From the NCBI GenBank assembly GCA_049322715.1, contig JBMOQP010000049.1:1-37921 (forward strand): DNA of 37,921 bases. Direction: 5' to 3'. This document shows, piece after piece, positions 24,761 to 31,911 of the stretch (its first letter is position 1; the number at the start of each line of letters is the position of its first letter). The stretch comes from Thiofaba sp049322715. Its GTDB lineage: Bacteria; Pseudomonadota; Gammaproteobacteria; Halothiobacillales; Halothiobacillaceae. A program made the translations under genes and the position numbers. A model generated the notes under the pieces. It did not search any database. It was not told the origin of the DNA and worked only from the letters and a program-made list of their open reading frames with translations.

Positions 24761-26131
24761 CTAGCCATAGATCAGCCCCGGCAGCCAGGTGGCGAGGTCG
24801 GGCCAGAAGGCCAGGATCAGCAACATCAGGATTTGCAGGCCGATGAAGGGCACCACGCCGCGGTAGATGTCCGTCGTGGGGATATGGGCCGGGGCCGCGC
24901 CGCGCAGGTAGAACAGGGCAAAGCCGAAGGGCGGGGTGAGGAAGGAGGTCTGCAGGTTGATGGCGATCATGACGCCCAGCCACACCGGATCGAGGCCCAT
25001 CATGAGCAGGATGGGCGCGACGATGGGCACGACCACGAAGATGATCTCGATGAAGTCGAGCATGAAGCCGAGCAGGAACATCACAAGCATCACCACCAGC
25101 ATGGCACCGATGGCGCCCCCCGGCAGGCTCGCGAGCCACTCATGCACGACGTCGTCGCCGCCGAAGCCGCGGAACACCAGCGAGAAGAGGGATGCGCCGA
25201 TCAGGATCAGGAACACCATGCTGGTCATGCGTGTGCTGGCGCGCGCCGCATCGGCCAGCATGGCGCGGTTCAACTGCCCGCGCAGGGCCGCCAGCAGCAG
25301 GGCGCCGGCCGCGCCCACGGCGGCGGCCTCGGAGGGCGTGGCGATGCCGCCGAGGATGGAGCCGAGCACGGCCAGGATCAGCAGCATGGGGGGCCACAGG
25401 GACTTGAGCAGTGGGCCGATCGATGCGCGGGGCTCGCTGGCCGGGGCGGCCGGCATGCGCGCCGGGCTGCGCCAGGCGAGCCAGGCCAGGTAGAGCGCGT
25501 AGAGCATGACCAGCAGCAGGCCGGGGATCAGGGCGCCGGCGAACAGGTCACCCACGGATACGGTCTTGGGCGCATAGATGCCCTGCGCGAGCTGCGCCTG
25601 GCTATAGGCCGAGGAGAGCTGGTCGCCGAGCAGGACGAGGATGATGGACGGGGGAATGATCTGGCCGAGCGTACCCGCGGCGCAGATGGTGCCGCAGGCC
25701 AGGCGCGGGTCGTAGCCGCGCTGCAGCATGGCGGGCAGGGCGAGCAGGCCCATGGTGACCACGGTGGCGCCGACGATCCCGGTGCTGGCGGCGAGCAGCG
25801 CGCCGACCAGCAGCACGGCGAAGGCGAGCGCGCCCGGGCGCTGGCCGGCGAGGCCCGCGAGGCTGCCGAGCAGGTCTTCGGCAATGCGCGCCTTCTCGAG
25901 GATGACCCCCATGAGGATGAACAGGGGCACGGCGACCAGGGTGTCGCTGTTCATGGCCCCGAACACGCGGTTGGGCAGGGCCTCGAGCAGGCTCATGTCG
26001 AAGGCGCCGAAGGCGCTGCCAAGCAGGGCCAGAGCCAGCGAGACGCCCGCCAGGGTGAAGGCGACGGGATAGCCGACCATCAGCCCGGCAAAGACGGCGA
26101 GGAACAGGAGCAACGGCCAGAAGGCGTCCAT
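24761..26131 (-). CDS. dctM: TRAP transporter large permease, DctM family
   Basis: A 456-residue membrane protein with about 12 hydrophobic helices, typical of DctM. Characteristic phrases are AVPLFILMGVILEKARIAEDL, TGIVGATVVTMGLLALPAML, CAAGTLGQIIPPSIILVLLG and SFLTPPFGFALFYLRG. TRAP permeases import organic acids or related anions with Na+ in partnership with a periplasmic DctP protein. It follows the small permease by three bases. No DctP gene is adjacent or elsewhere in the window, so the substrate is unknown. Confidence 0.93.
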   Translation of the reverse strand: MDAFWPLLLFLAVFAGLMVGYPVAFTLAGVSLALALLGSAFGAFDMSLLEALPNRVFGAMNSDTLVAVPLFILMGVILEKARIAEDLLGSLAGLAGQRPGALAFAVLLVGALLAASTGIVGATVVTMGLLALPAMLQRGYDPRLACGTICAAGTLGQIIPPSIILVLLGDQLSSAYSQAQLAQGIYAPKTVSVGDLFAGALIPGLLLVMLYALYLAWLAWRSPARMPAAPASEPRASIGPLLKSLWPPMLLILAVLGSILGGIATPSEAAAVGAAGALLLAALRGQLNRAMLADAARASTRMTSMVFLILIGASLFSLVFRGFGGDDVVHEWLASLPGGAIGAMLVVMLVMFLLGFMLDFIEIIFVVVPIVAPILLMMGLDPVWLGVMIAINLQTSFLTPPFGFALFYLRGAAPAHIPTTDIYRGVVPFIGLQILMLLILAFWPDLATWLPGLIYG

Positions 26132-26134
26132 CGG

Positions 26135-26668
26135 TCAGACTTCCGTGCGCAGGTGGTCGGCGGGAACCGGGGTGGCGCCGCGGAGGACGGCGATCGAGCG
26201 CAGCACGTCCGCCAGGCCCTGCAGGATCATCAGCGCGGGCATCACCCAGAGCAGGCTCTTGAGCAGGTAGACGAAGGGCAGTCCTCCTGGCTCGCGGGAG
26301 CCCTCCAGCAGCGACCAGGAAGCCAGCACGTAATCGGTGCTCAGCCACAGGATCAGCCCCATCACCGGCCACAGGAAGAACAGCGTGCCGAGGAGGTTGA
26401 CCCAGGCCTGCCCGCGCGGGCCCAGGTTGCGGTAGAGCACGTCCACCCGCACATGGTCGTCGTGCTTGAGGGTGTAGGCGGCACCGAGCATGAACACCAT
26501 CGCGAACAGGTAGCTCGTGCCTTCGCCCAGAGCGGTGAAGCTGAGGCTGAAACCGTAGCGCAGGACCACGATCAGCACGGTCAGGACGAGCATGCCGTAG
26601 GTCAGCCAGGCCACCAGGCGGCCGCTGTGTTCGGCGAGGGCGTCGAGCAGGGCGATGAGGCGGTTCAT
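26135..26668 (-). CDS. dctQ: TRAP transporter small permease, DctQ family
   Basis: A 177-residue membrane protein with four hydrophobic helices, normal for DctQ. The family-typical part is FMLGAAYTLKHDDHVRVDVLY followed by ARNLG-like RNLGPRGQAWVNLLG. It supports the large permease DctM encoded directly downstream. It overlaps the thrB stop by four bases (ATGA), so it is translated with a housekeeping gene rather than with a binding protein gene. Confidence 0.92.
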   Translation of the reverse strand: MNRLIALLDALAEHSGRLVAWLTYGMLVLTVLIVVLRYGFSLSFTALGEGTSYLFAMVFMLGAAYTLKHDDHVRVDVLYRNLGPRGQAWVNLLGTLFFLWPVMGLILWLSTDYVLASWSLLEGSREPGGLPFVYLLKSLLWVMPALMILQGLADVLRSIAVLRGATPVPADHLRTEV

Positions 26669-27606
26669 GCGGGCAGGGAGGGCGTGCCGCGCGCGTGGGC
26701 GGCCAGCAGCCGGCCGAAGGCGTCCGGGTCCTTGGTGTGGGTCAGTTCGCCCTCGCGCGGGAAGTGCAGGTCAACCAGGCGCGAGAGCCAGAAGCGCAGC
26801 GCGGCGGCGCGCAGCATGGCTGGCCAGGATGCGTGCTCGGCGGGGGTGAACGGGCGCACGCCGGCATAGGCCTCGAGCAGGGCGCGGGTGCGTCCCGGGT
26901 CCAGCTCGCGCGCGTCATTGACGCACCAGTCGTTGACCGTGACCGCCACGTCGTACAGCAGGGCGTCGGTGCAGGCGTAGTACAGGTCGATGATGCCGGT
27001 CAGGCGCTCGCCCTCGAACAGGGCGTTATCGCGGAACAGGTCGGCGTGGATCACCCCGCGCGGCAGCGCGTCGTGGCGATGGGCGAACTGGAAGGCGATC
27101 TCGTCGTCCAGCCGTTCGGCCTCGTCCGGGCCCAGGCGATCATGCACGCGGGCGACGGCCTCGCGCCACCAGTGCGGGCCTCGCGGGTTGGCGCGCTCGA
27201 GCGGGAAGGACTGCCCGGCGAGGTGCAGGTGCGCCAGGGCCGCGCCGATCGCCGCGCACTGGGCCGTGTCGGGGTGCTCGACCGAGCCGCCGGTCAGGCG
27301 CTGCACCAGGGCGGCGGGCTTGCCGCACAGCTCGCCCAGGTAGCGGCCGTGGCGGTCCGCCTGCGGATGGGCGGTCGGCACGCCGTGCTCGGCGAGATGG
27401 GCCATCAGGCCGAGGAAGAAGGGCAGTTCGTCGCGCGAGAGCTGCTCGAACAGGGTCAGGACAAAGCGACCGTTCGTCGTGGTGACGAAATAGTTGGTGT
27501 TCTCGATGCCCGCGCTGATGCCGCTGTATTCGACCAGCGTGCCGGCATCGAAGTCATCGAGGAAGGTTTCGAGCGCGGGGCGATCGACCCGGGTGTAGAC
27601 CGACAT
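26665..27606 (-). CDS. thrB: Homoserine kinase ThrB, choline kinase-like type
   Basis: A 313-residue protein of the proteobacterial type II homoserine kinase family, phosphorylating homoserine in threonine synthesis. The N-terminus MSVYTRVDRPALETFLDDF, the phrase GISAGIENTNYFVTTT and the kinase motif GVIHADLFRDNALFEG followed by GIIDLYYACTDALLYD (catalytic Asp and metal Asp) are diagnostic. In Pseudomonas thrB also lies close to polA with a DUF2782 gene, as here. The ribosome-binding site is weak. The gene overlaps dctQ by four bases. Confidence 0.93.
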   Translation of the reverse strand: MSVYTRVDRPALETFLDDFDAGTLVEYSGISAGIENTNYFVTTTNGRFVLTLFEQLSRDELPFFLGLMAHLAEHGVPTAHPQADRHGRYLGELCGKPAALVQRLTGGSVEHPDTAQCAAIGAALAHLHLAGQSFPLERANPRGPHWWREAVARVHDRLGPDEAERLDDEIAFQFAHRHDALPRGVIHADLFRDNALFEGERLTGIIDLYYACTDALLYDVAVTVNDWCVNDARELDPGRTRALLEAYAGVRPFTPAEHASWPAMLRAAALRFWLSRLVDLHFPREGELTHTKDPDAFGRLLAAHARGTPSLPA

Positions 27607-27615
27607 GGGCGAGAC

Positions 27616-27936
27616 TTACCAGCGGAACAGGATCCACTGCGGGATCAGGCGGGATTCCATCGGGCCGTTGTGACGGGTTTCCAGTTCGCCATCACCGTCG
27701 TTGTCGATCAGGTAGTAGGGGGGGGCGTTCTTCGGGCTGATCTTGACCATGTAGAGGCGGCCCTTGATGCGGTACTCCTCGATCATCCCGTCCGCGGATG
27801 GGCGGATGGTGATTTCCGGCTCCGGCACGGCCTCGGTCTGGGCGCTGGGCTCGGGCGGCGGCGGGGCGTCCTGGCCGATGGCGGGAAGGGCCGCGGCCAG
27901 CAGCAGGGCGGCGGGAAGGAGGAGGATCTTGTTCAT
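27616..27936 (-). CDS. DUF2782 family secreted protein
   Basis: A 106-residue protein with a signal peptide (MNKILLLPAALLLAAALPAI, then GQDA) and a Pro/Glu-rich linker. A conserved small domain follows: ITIRPSADGMIEEYRIKGRL, YMVKISPKNAPPYYLIDND and a C-terminal RLIPQWILFRW. Function is not known. The start at 27936 is chosen because GGAG lies eight bases upstream; an ATG six bases earlier overlaps the LOG stop but leaves two bases to the same GGAG. Co-occurrence with polA and thrB is shared with Pseudomonas. Confidence 0.9.
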   Translation of the reverse strand: MNKILLLPAALLLAAALPAIGQDAPPPPEPSAQTEAVPEPEITIRPSADGMIEEYRIKGRLYMVKISPKNAPPYYLIDNDGDGELETRHNGPMESRLIPQWILFRW

Positions 27937-27938
27937 GG

Positions 27939-28742
27939 TCATAGCTCCAGCAACATGCGCTGCTCCTCGGGCGAGGGCGTGACACTGCGGTTCTGATAAA
28001 AGTCGAAGATAGCGTCCAGCACGGCCTGCGGCTCGTCGTGGATCTGGAACAGGCCCATGTCGGAGGCGTCGATCGTGCCCTCGGTGATGAGGGTGTCGCG
28101 GAACCAGTCCACCAGCCCGGCCCAGAAGGTGCTGCCGACCAGGATGATGGGGATGCGCCGGCTCTTGCCGGTCTGCACCAGGGTGAGGATCTCCGCCAGC
28201 TCGTCCAGGGTGCCGAAGCCGCCCGGCAGGACGACGTAGGCCGATGCGTACTTCACGAACATCACCTTGCGCGCGAAGAAGTGCTGGAAGTGCAGCGAGA
28301 TGTCCTGGTAGGGATTGCTGCGCTGTTCGTGGGGCAGCTGGATGTTCAGGCCGATGCTCGGCGCGGCGCCGCCCTTCGCCCCCTTGTTCGCCGCCTCCAT
28401 GATGCCCGGTCCGCCGCCGCTGATCACGGCGAAGCCGGCGTCGGCCAGTTTCTTGGCGATCTCGATCGCCTGCGCGTAGTAAGGGTTGTCGGGCGAGAAG
28501 CGGGCCGAACCGAAGATGCTGACCGAAGGCTCGATGCTGGAGAGCGTCTCGAAGCCGGTGACGAACTCGGACATGATCTGGAACACCTTCCACGACTCGC
28601 GGGCGAGGTGGGCGGAGTCCTTCGGCGGACGGCGCACATCCCTGTGCGTCGCCCCGGGGGGCAGCCCTTCGGGCTGTCCCGATTCACTCCCGGTGAATCG
28701 GTGACGCGCGGGGCGGTGGGGGGGCTGGGCGCTGTCGCTCAT
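27939..28742 (-). CDS. LOG family protein (TIGR00730 Rossmann fold) with a repeat-derived N-terminal extension
   Basis: A 267-residue protein with the LOG motifs GGGPGIMEAANKGA and PGGFGTLDELAE (the PGGxGTxxE phosphoribohydrolase motif). LOG enzymes split nucleoside monophosphates of the cytokinin or AMP type into base and ribose phosphate; the bacterial substrate is often uncertain. Residues about 6-40, before ESWKVFQIMSEF, are Pro/Arg/Gly-rich and are encoded by palindromic sequence (28633-28700), so they are probably acquired. The start is uncertain: ATG 28742 is used, ATG 28784 is in frame, and neither has a clear Shine-Dalgarno sequence. It is divergent from polA. Confidence 0.85.
   Translation of the reverse strand: MSDSAQPPHRPARHRFTGSESGQPEGLPPGATHRDVRRPPKDSAHLARESWKVFQIMSEFVTGFETLSSIEPSVSIFGSARFSPDNPYYAQAIEIAKKLADAGFAVISGGGPGIMEAANKGAKGGAAPSIGLNIQLPHEQRSNPYQDISLHFQHFFARKVMFVKYASAYVVLPGGFGTLDELAEILTLVQTGKSRRIPIILVGSTFWAGLVDWFRDTLITEGTIDASDMGLFQIHDEPQAVLDAIFDFYQNRSVTPSPEEQRMLLEL
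28633..28700 (-). repeat. Hairpin cluster inside the LOG gene N-terminus
   Basis: Three inverted repeats: CGCACA-TCCC-TGTGCG (28633-28648), AGCCC/GGGCT around TTC (28664-28676), and CGATTCAC/GTGAATCG around TCCCG (28680-28700). On the coding (minus) strand the first reads CACAGGGATGTG, the closest match in the window to the CsrA consensus ACARGGAUGU. Confidence 0.75.
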
Positions 28743-28825
28743 GCGCGTATCAACGGCTCGGAAAAAGTCTGAAAAAGGTACCATGGAGCCCCGCGTTGCC
28801 GGAAGTTAGTCAGGATTACCCAAGC

Positions 28826-31546
28826 ATGTCCAAGCGCCCCCTCGTCCTCGTCGACGGTTCCTCCTACCTGTTCCGCGCCTTCCACGCCCTGCCGCCGTTG
28901 ACCACGCGCGACGGCGTGCCGACCGGTGCCCTGCACGGGGTGCTGGCGATGATCCAGAAGCTGGTGCTGGAGGAGCAGCCGGGGCTGGTCGGCGTGGTGT
29001 TCGATGCGCCGGGCAAGACCTTCCGCGACGACCTCTATCCCGAGTACAAGGCCCATCGCCCGCCCATGCCGGACGAACTGCGGGTGCAGATCGAGCCCTT
29101 GCACGAGGCGATCCGCGCCCTGGGGCTGCCGCTGCTGATCGTCGATGGGGTGGAGGCGGACGACGTGATCGCCACCCTGACCCGCCAGGCGCAGGGGCAG
29201 GGGCTGCCGGTGCTGATCTCGACCGGCGACAAGGACATGGCCCAGCTGTCCGGGCCAGGGGTCACCCTGATCGACACGATGAAGAACACCCGCCTCGACC
29301 CTGCCGGGGTGGAGGAGAAGTTCGGCGTGCCGCCCGGGCGGATCGTCGACTATCTCGCGCTGGTCGGCGACACCAGCGACAACGTGCCCGGCGTGAAGGG
29401 CTGCGGGCCGAAGACGGCGGTGAAGTGGCTGCAGGAATACGGTTCGCTCGAGGGCGTGATGGCCGCCGCAAAGGGGATGAAGGGCAAGGCGGGGGAGAAC
29501 CTGCGCGCGGCGCTGGGCCACCTGCCCCTGTCGCGCACGCTGGTCACCGTGCGAGATGACGTGGAGCTGCCGGTCGGTCTCGAGGATCTGAAACCGGCCG
29601 AGCCCGACCTGCCGGCGCTGATCAAGCTTGCGGAACGCTACGAGCTGCAGCGCCACCTCAAGGCCTGGCAGGCAAGGCTTGAACCCGGAAAGGAGGGGGA
29701 TGTGGGCCTCGCCCCCGCTCTCGTGGCATCGTCAGAAGAGCCTCGTTACACCACCATCCTCAATGAACAAGCCTTCGATGACCTGCTCAGGCGTCTCGAA
29801 ACTGCCGATCTGATCGCCTTCGATGCCGAAACCACCAGCCTTGACCCGATGCAGGCCGAGATCGTCGGTCTCTCCTTCGCGGTGCAGGCGGGCGAGGCGG
29901 TCTACATCCCGCTCGCCCACAGCTATCCCGGCGCGCCGGACCAGCTCGACCGCGGGGCCGTGCTCGAGCGCCTGCGCCCGCTGCTCGAGAGCGATCGGCA
30001 CGCCAAGGTCGGCCAGAACCTGAAGTACGACGCCCACGTGCTGGCCAACCACGGCATCGCGCTTGCGGGCATCGCGCACGACACCTTGCTCGAGTCCTAC
30101 GTGCTGGATGCCGGGCAGCTCCGGCACGATCTTGATGCGCTGGCGCGCCGCCACCTCGACCACGAGACCATCACCTACGAGCAGGTGGCCGGCAAGGGGG
30201 CGAAGCAGATTCCCTTCGCGGCGGTCGATGTCGAGACCGCCACCCGCTACGCCGCCGAGGACGCCGACATCGCCCTGCGCCTGCACCAGGCGCTGTGGCC
30301 GCGCCTCGCGAGCGAGCCCGGCCTGCGCGCAGTGTACGAGGACATCGAGATCCCGCTGCTGCCGGTGCTGATGCGCATCGAGCGCAACGGGGTGCGGATC
30401 GACGCCGCCCTGCTGCACCGGGTCAGCCACGAGCTGGCCACCCGCATGCATGCCCTGGAACGACAGGCGCACGAGATCGCCGGCGGGGCCTTCAACCTGG
30501 CCTCGCCCAAGCAGCTGCAGGAGATCCTGTTCGACCGCCTCGGCCTGCCGGTGGTCAGCAAGACGCCCACCGGCCAGCCCTCCACCAACGAGGAGGTGCT
30601 GGAGCAGCTGGCCGAGCAGCACGAGCTGCCGCGCGTGATCCTCGAGCATCGCATGCTCGCCAAGCTCAAGAGCACCTACGCCGACAAGCTGCCGCAGGCC
30701 ATCGACCCGCGCACCGGCCGGGTGCACACCATGTACCAGCAGGCGGTCGCCTCCACCGGGCGGCTTTCCTCCACCGATCCGAACCTGCAAAACATCCCGG
30801 TGCGCAGCCCGGAGGGGCAGCGCATCCGCCAGGCCTTCATCGCGCCCGAGGGGCAGGTGGTGCTGTCGGCCGACTACTCACAGATCGAACTGCGCATCAT
30901 GGCCCACCTCTCGGGCGATGCCGGCCTGCTCAAGGCCTTCGCGGAAGGGCGGGACATCCACCGCGCCACCGCCGCCGAGGTGTTCGGCCTGCCGCTCGAC
31001 GAGGTCACCGACCTGCAGCGCCGCGCGGCCAAGGCGATCAACTTCGGCCTGATCTACGGCATGTCGGCCTTCGGGCTCGCGCGCCAGCTCGGCATCCCGC
31101 GCGCCGAGGCCCAGGCCTACGTCGACCTCTACTTCGCCCGCTACCCCGGGGTGCGTCGCTACATGGAGGAGGCGCGCGAGAAGGCCCGCGACAAGGGCTA
31201 TGCCGAAACCCTGTTCGGCCGCCGCCTGCAGCTGCCCGACATCCGTTCGCGCGATGCCCGCCGTCGCCAGCAGGCCGAGCGGGTGGCCATCAATGCGCCG
31301 ATGCAGGGCACTGCGGCGGACATCATCAAGCGCGCGATGATCGATATCGATGCCTGGCTAAGCGAGAGCGGCTTCCCGGCGCGGATGATCATGCAGGTGC
31401 ACGACGAACTGGTGTTCGAGGTGGGGGCGGAGCGGGCCGAGGAACTGGCAGGGATCGTGAAGACCCGCATGGCGGCCGCCGCCAGCCTGGCCGTGCCGCT
31501 GGTGGTCGACGTGGGCTGGGGCAGGAACTGGGGCGAGGCGCACTGA
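28826..31546 (+). CDS. polA: DNA polymerase I, PolA
   Basis: A 906-residue protein with all three activities. The 5' nuclease domain (1 to about 290) opens LVLVDGSSYLFRAFHALPPL and has GDTSDNVPGVKGCGPKTA. The 3'-5' proofreading exonuclease has the acidic pair DAETTSLDP and later AAEDADIALRLH, so it looks active. The polymerase domain has DPNLQNIPVRS, motif A LSADYSQIELRIMAHLSGD, the O-helix RRAAKAINFGLIYGMSAFG and motif C MQVHDELVFEV. It acts in lagging-strand maturation and repair. ATG at 28826 is chosen over 28796 since the conserved N-terminus begins there. Confidence 0.98.
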   Translation: MSKRPLVLVDGSSYLFRAFHALPPLTTRDGVPTGALHGVLAMIQKLVLEEQPGLVGVVFDAPGKTFRDDLYPEYKAHRPPMPDELRVQIEPLHEAIRALGLPLLIVDGVEADDVIATLTRQAQGQGLPVLISTGDKDMAQLSGPGVTLIDTMKNTRLDPAGVEEKFGVPPGRIVDYLALVGDTSDNVPGVKGCGPKTAVKWLQEYGSLEGVMAAAKGMKGKAGENLRAALGHLPLSRTLVTVRDDVELPVGLEDLKPAEPDLPALIKLAERYELQRHLKAWQARLEPGKEGDVGLAPALVASSEEPRYTTILNEQAFDDLLRRLETADLIAFDAETTSLDPMQAEIVGLSFAVQAGEAVYIPLAHSYPGAPDQLDRGAVLERLRPLLESDRHAKVGQNLKYDAHVLANHGIALAGIAHDTLLESYVLDAGQLRHDLDALARRHLDHETITYEQVAGKGAKQIPFAAVDVETATRYAAEDADIALRLHQALWPRLASEPGLRAVYEDIEIPLLPVLMRIERNGVRIDAALLHRVSHELATRMHALERQAHEIAGGAFNLASPKQLQEILFDRLGLPVVSKTPTGQPSTNEEVLEQLAEQHELPRVILEHRMLAKLKSTYADKLPQAIDPRTGRVHTMYQQAVASTGRLSSTDPNLQNIPVRSPEGQRIRQAFIAPEGQVVLSADYSQIELRIMAHLSGDAGLLKAFAEGRDIHRATAAEVFGLPLDEVTDLQRRAAKAINFGLIYGMSAFGLARQLGIPRAEAQAYVDLYFARYPGVRRYMEEAREKARDKGYAETLFGRRLQLPDIRSRDARRRQQAERVAINAPMQGTAADIIKRAMIDIDAWLSESGFPARMIMQVHDELVFEVGAERAEELAGIVKTRMAAAASLAVPLVVDVGWGRNWGEAH

Positions 31547-31630
31547 GTCGAGCGCCGTACCCCGCGAAGCGGAGCTTCGGGCATGGGTGCCACGAAGGAC
31601 GTGGAGACGGGGGGCCTGCGGATGCAGTGG

Positions 31631-31773
31631 GCGGATGCCGACCATCCCTGGTCGGCCCCCTGGGGGTTGACCCCGCACCGAAGTCCCTTCCGGCATCCAT
31701 GCCGGAAGCCCCTGCGGGGTACGGCCCTCGAGATCGGCTGTCGAGAGCGGCCATCGGGAGCCCGACGGATCGG
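31631..31773 (-). repeat. Dispersed hairpin element, copy 3
   Basis: Same ends as the copy inside the DUF423 gene: begins GCGGATGCCGACCATCC and ends GGGAGCCCGACGGATCGG. Hairpins are GCCGACCA-TCCC-TGGTCGGC (31637-31656) and TTCCGGCA-TCCA-TGCCGGAA (31688-31707), then the tail GCCCCTGCGGGGTACGGCC. The stem of the second hairpin differs from copies 1 and 2 by compensated changes. GGA faces lie on the minus strand, sense to the GGDEF-EAL gene. Confidence 0.88.
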
Positions 31774-31884
31774 TGGGGAACTTTTTTCTGCCGCGGGACT
31801 CTCATTCACCAAGTCCGCCGCAACGGCGGGCGATGACGCCACCTCGCTGGAACGCGGGGCCCGTCCTTCGATGTTTATCGCCTT

Positions 31885-31909
31885 AACGGGTGTCCAACGG
31901 ACGCCCGTT
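31885..31909. terminator. Terminator-like hairpin between convergent genes
   Basis: AACGGGTGTCC pairs with GGACGCCCGTT (one wobble) around AAC, an 11-pair stem. On the plus strand CTTTATTT follows, so it may end polA readthrough. It also lies directly after the stop codon of the minus-strand GGDEF-EAL gene and may act there too. Confidence 0.55.
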
Positions 31910-31911
31910 CT

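Larger units (their letters stand above)
31547..31911. other. Convergent spacer between polA and the GGDEF-EAL gene
   Basis: 365 bases without a gene. From the polA side it holds the hairpin CGAAGC-GGA-GCTTCG (31565-31579), a short hairpin CACG-AAGGA-CGTG (31591-31603), the long element copy 3 (31631-31773), about 110 bases without clear structure, and a terminator-like hairpin (31885-31909). The two hairpins next to polA show GGA in the loop on the polA-sense strand. Confidence 0.8.

Noticed and set aside
21951..24764. A 937-codon plus-strand open frame antisense to the GGDEF-EAL gene
   Set aside because: GC-rich genes often leave long open frames on the other strand. The minus-strand protein has complete GGDEF, EAL, PAS and HAMP motifs; the antisense product has low-complexity Gln/His/Glu/Gly-rich sequence and no domain.
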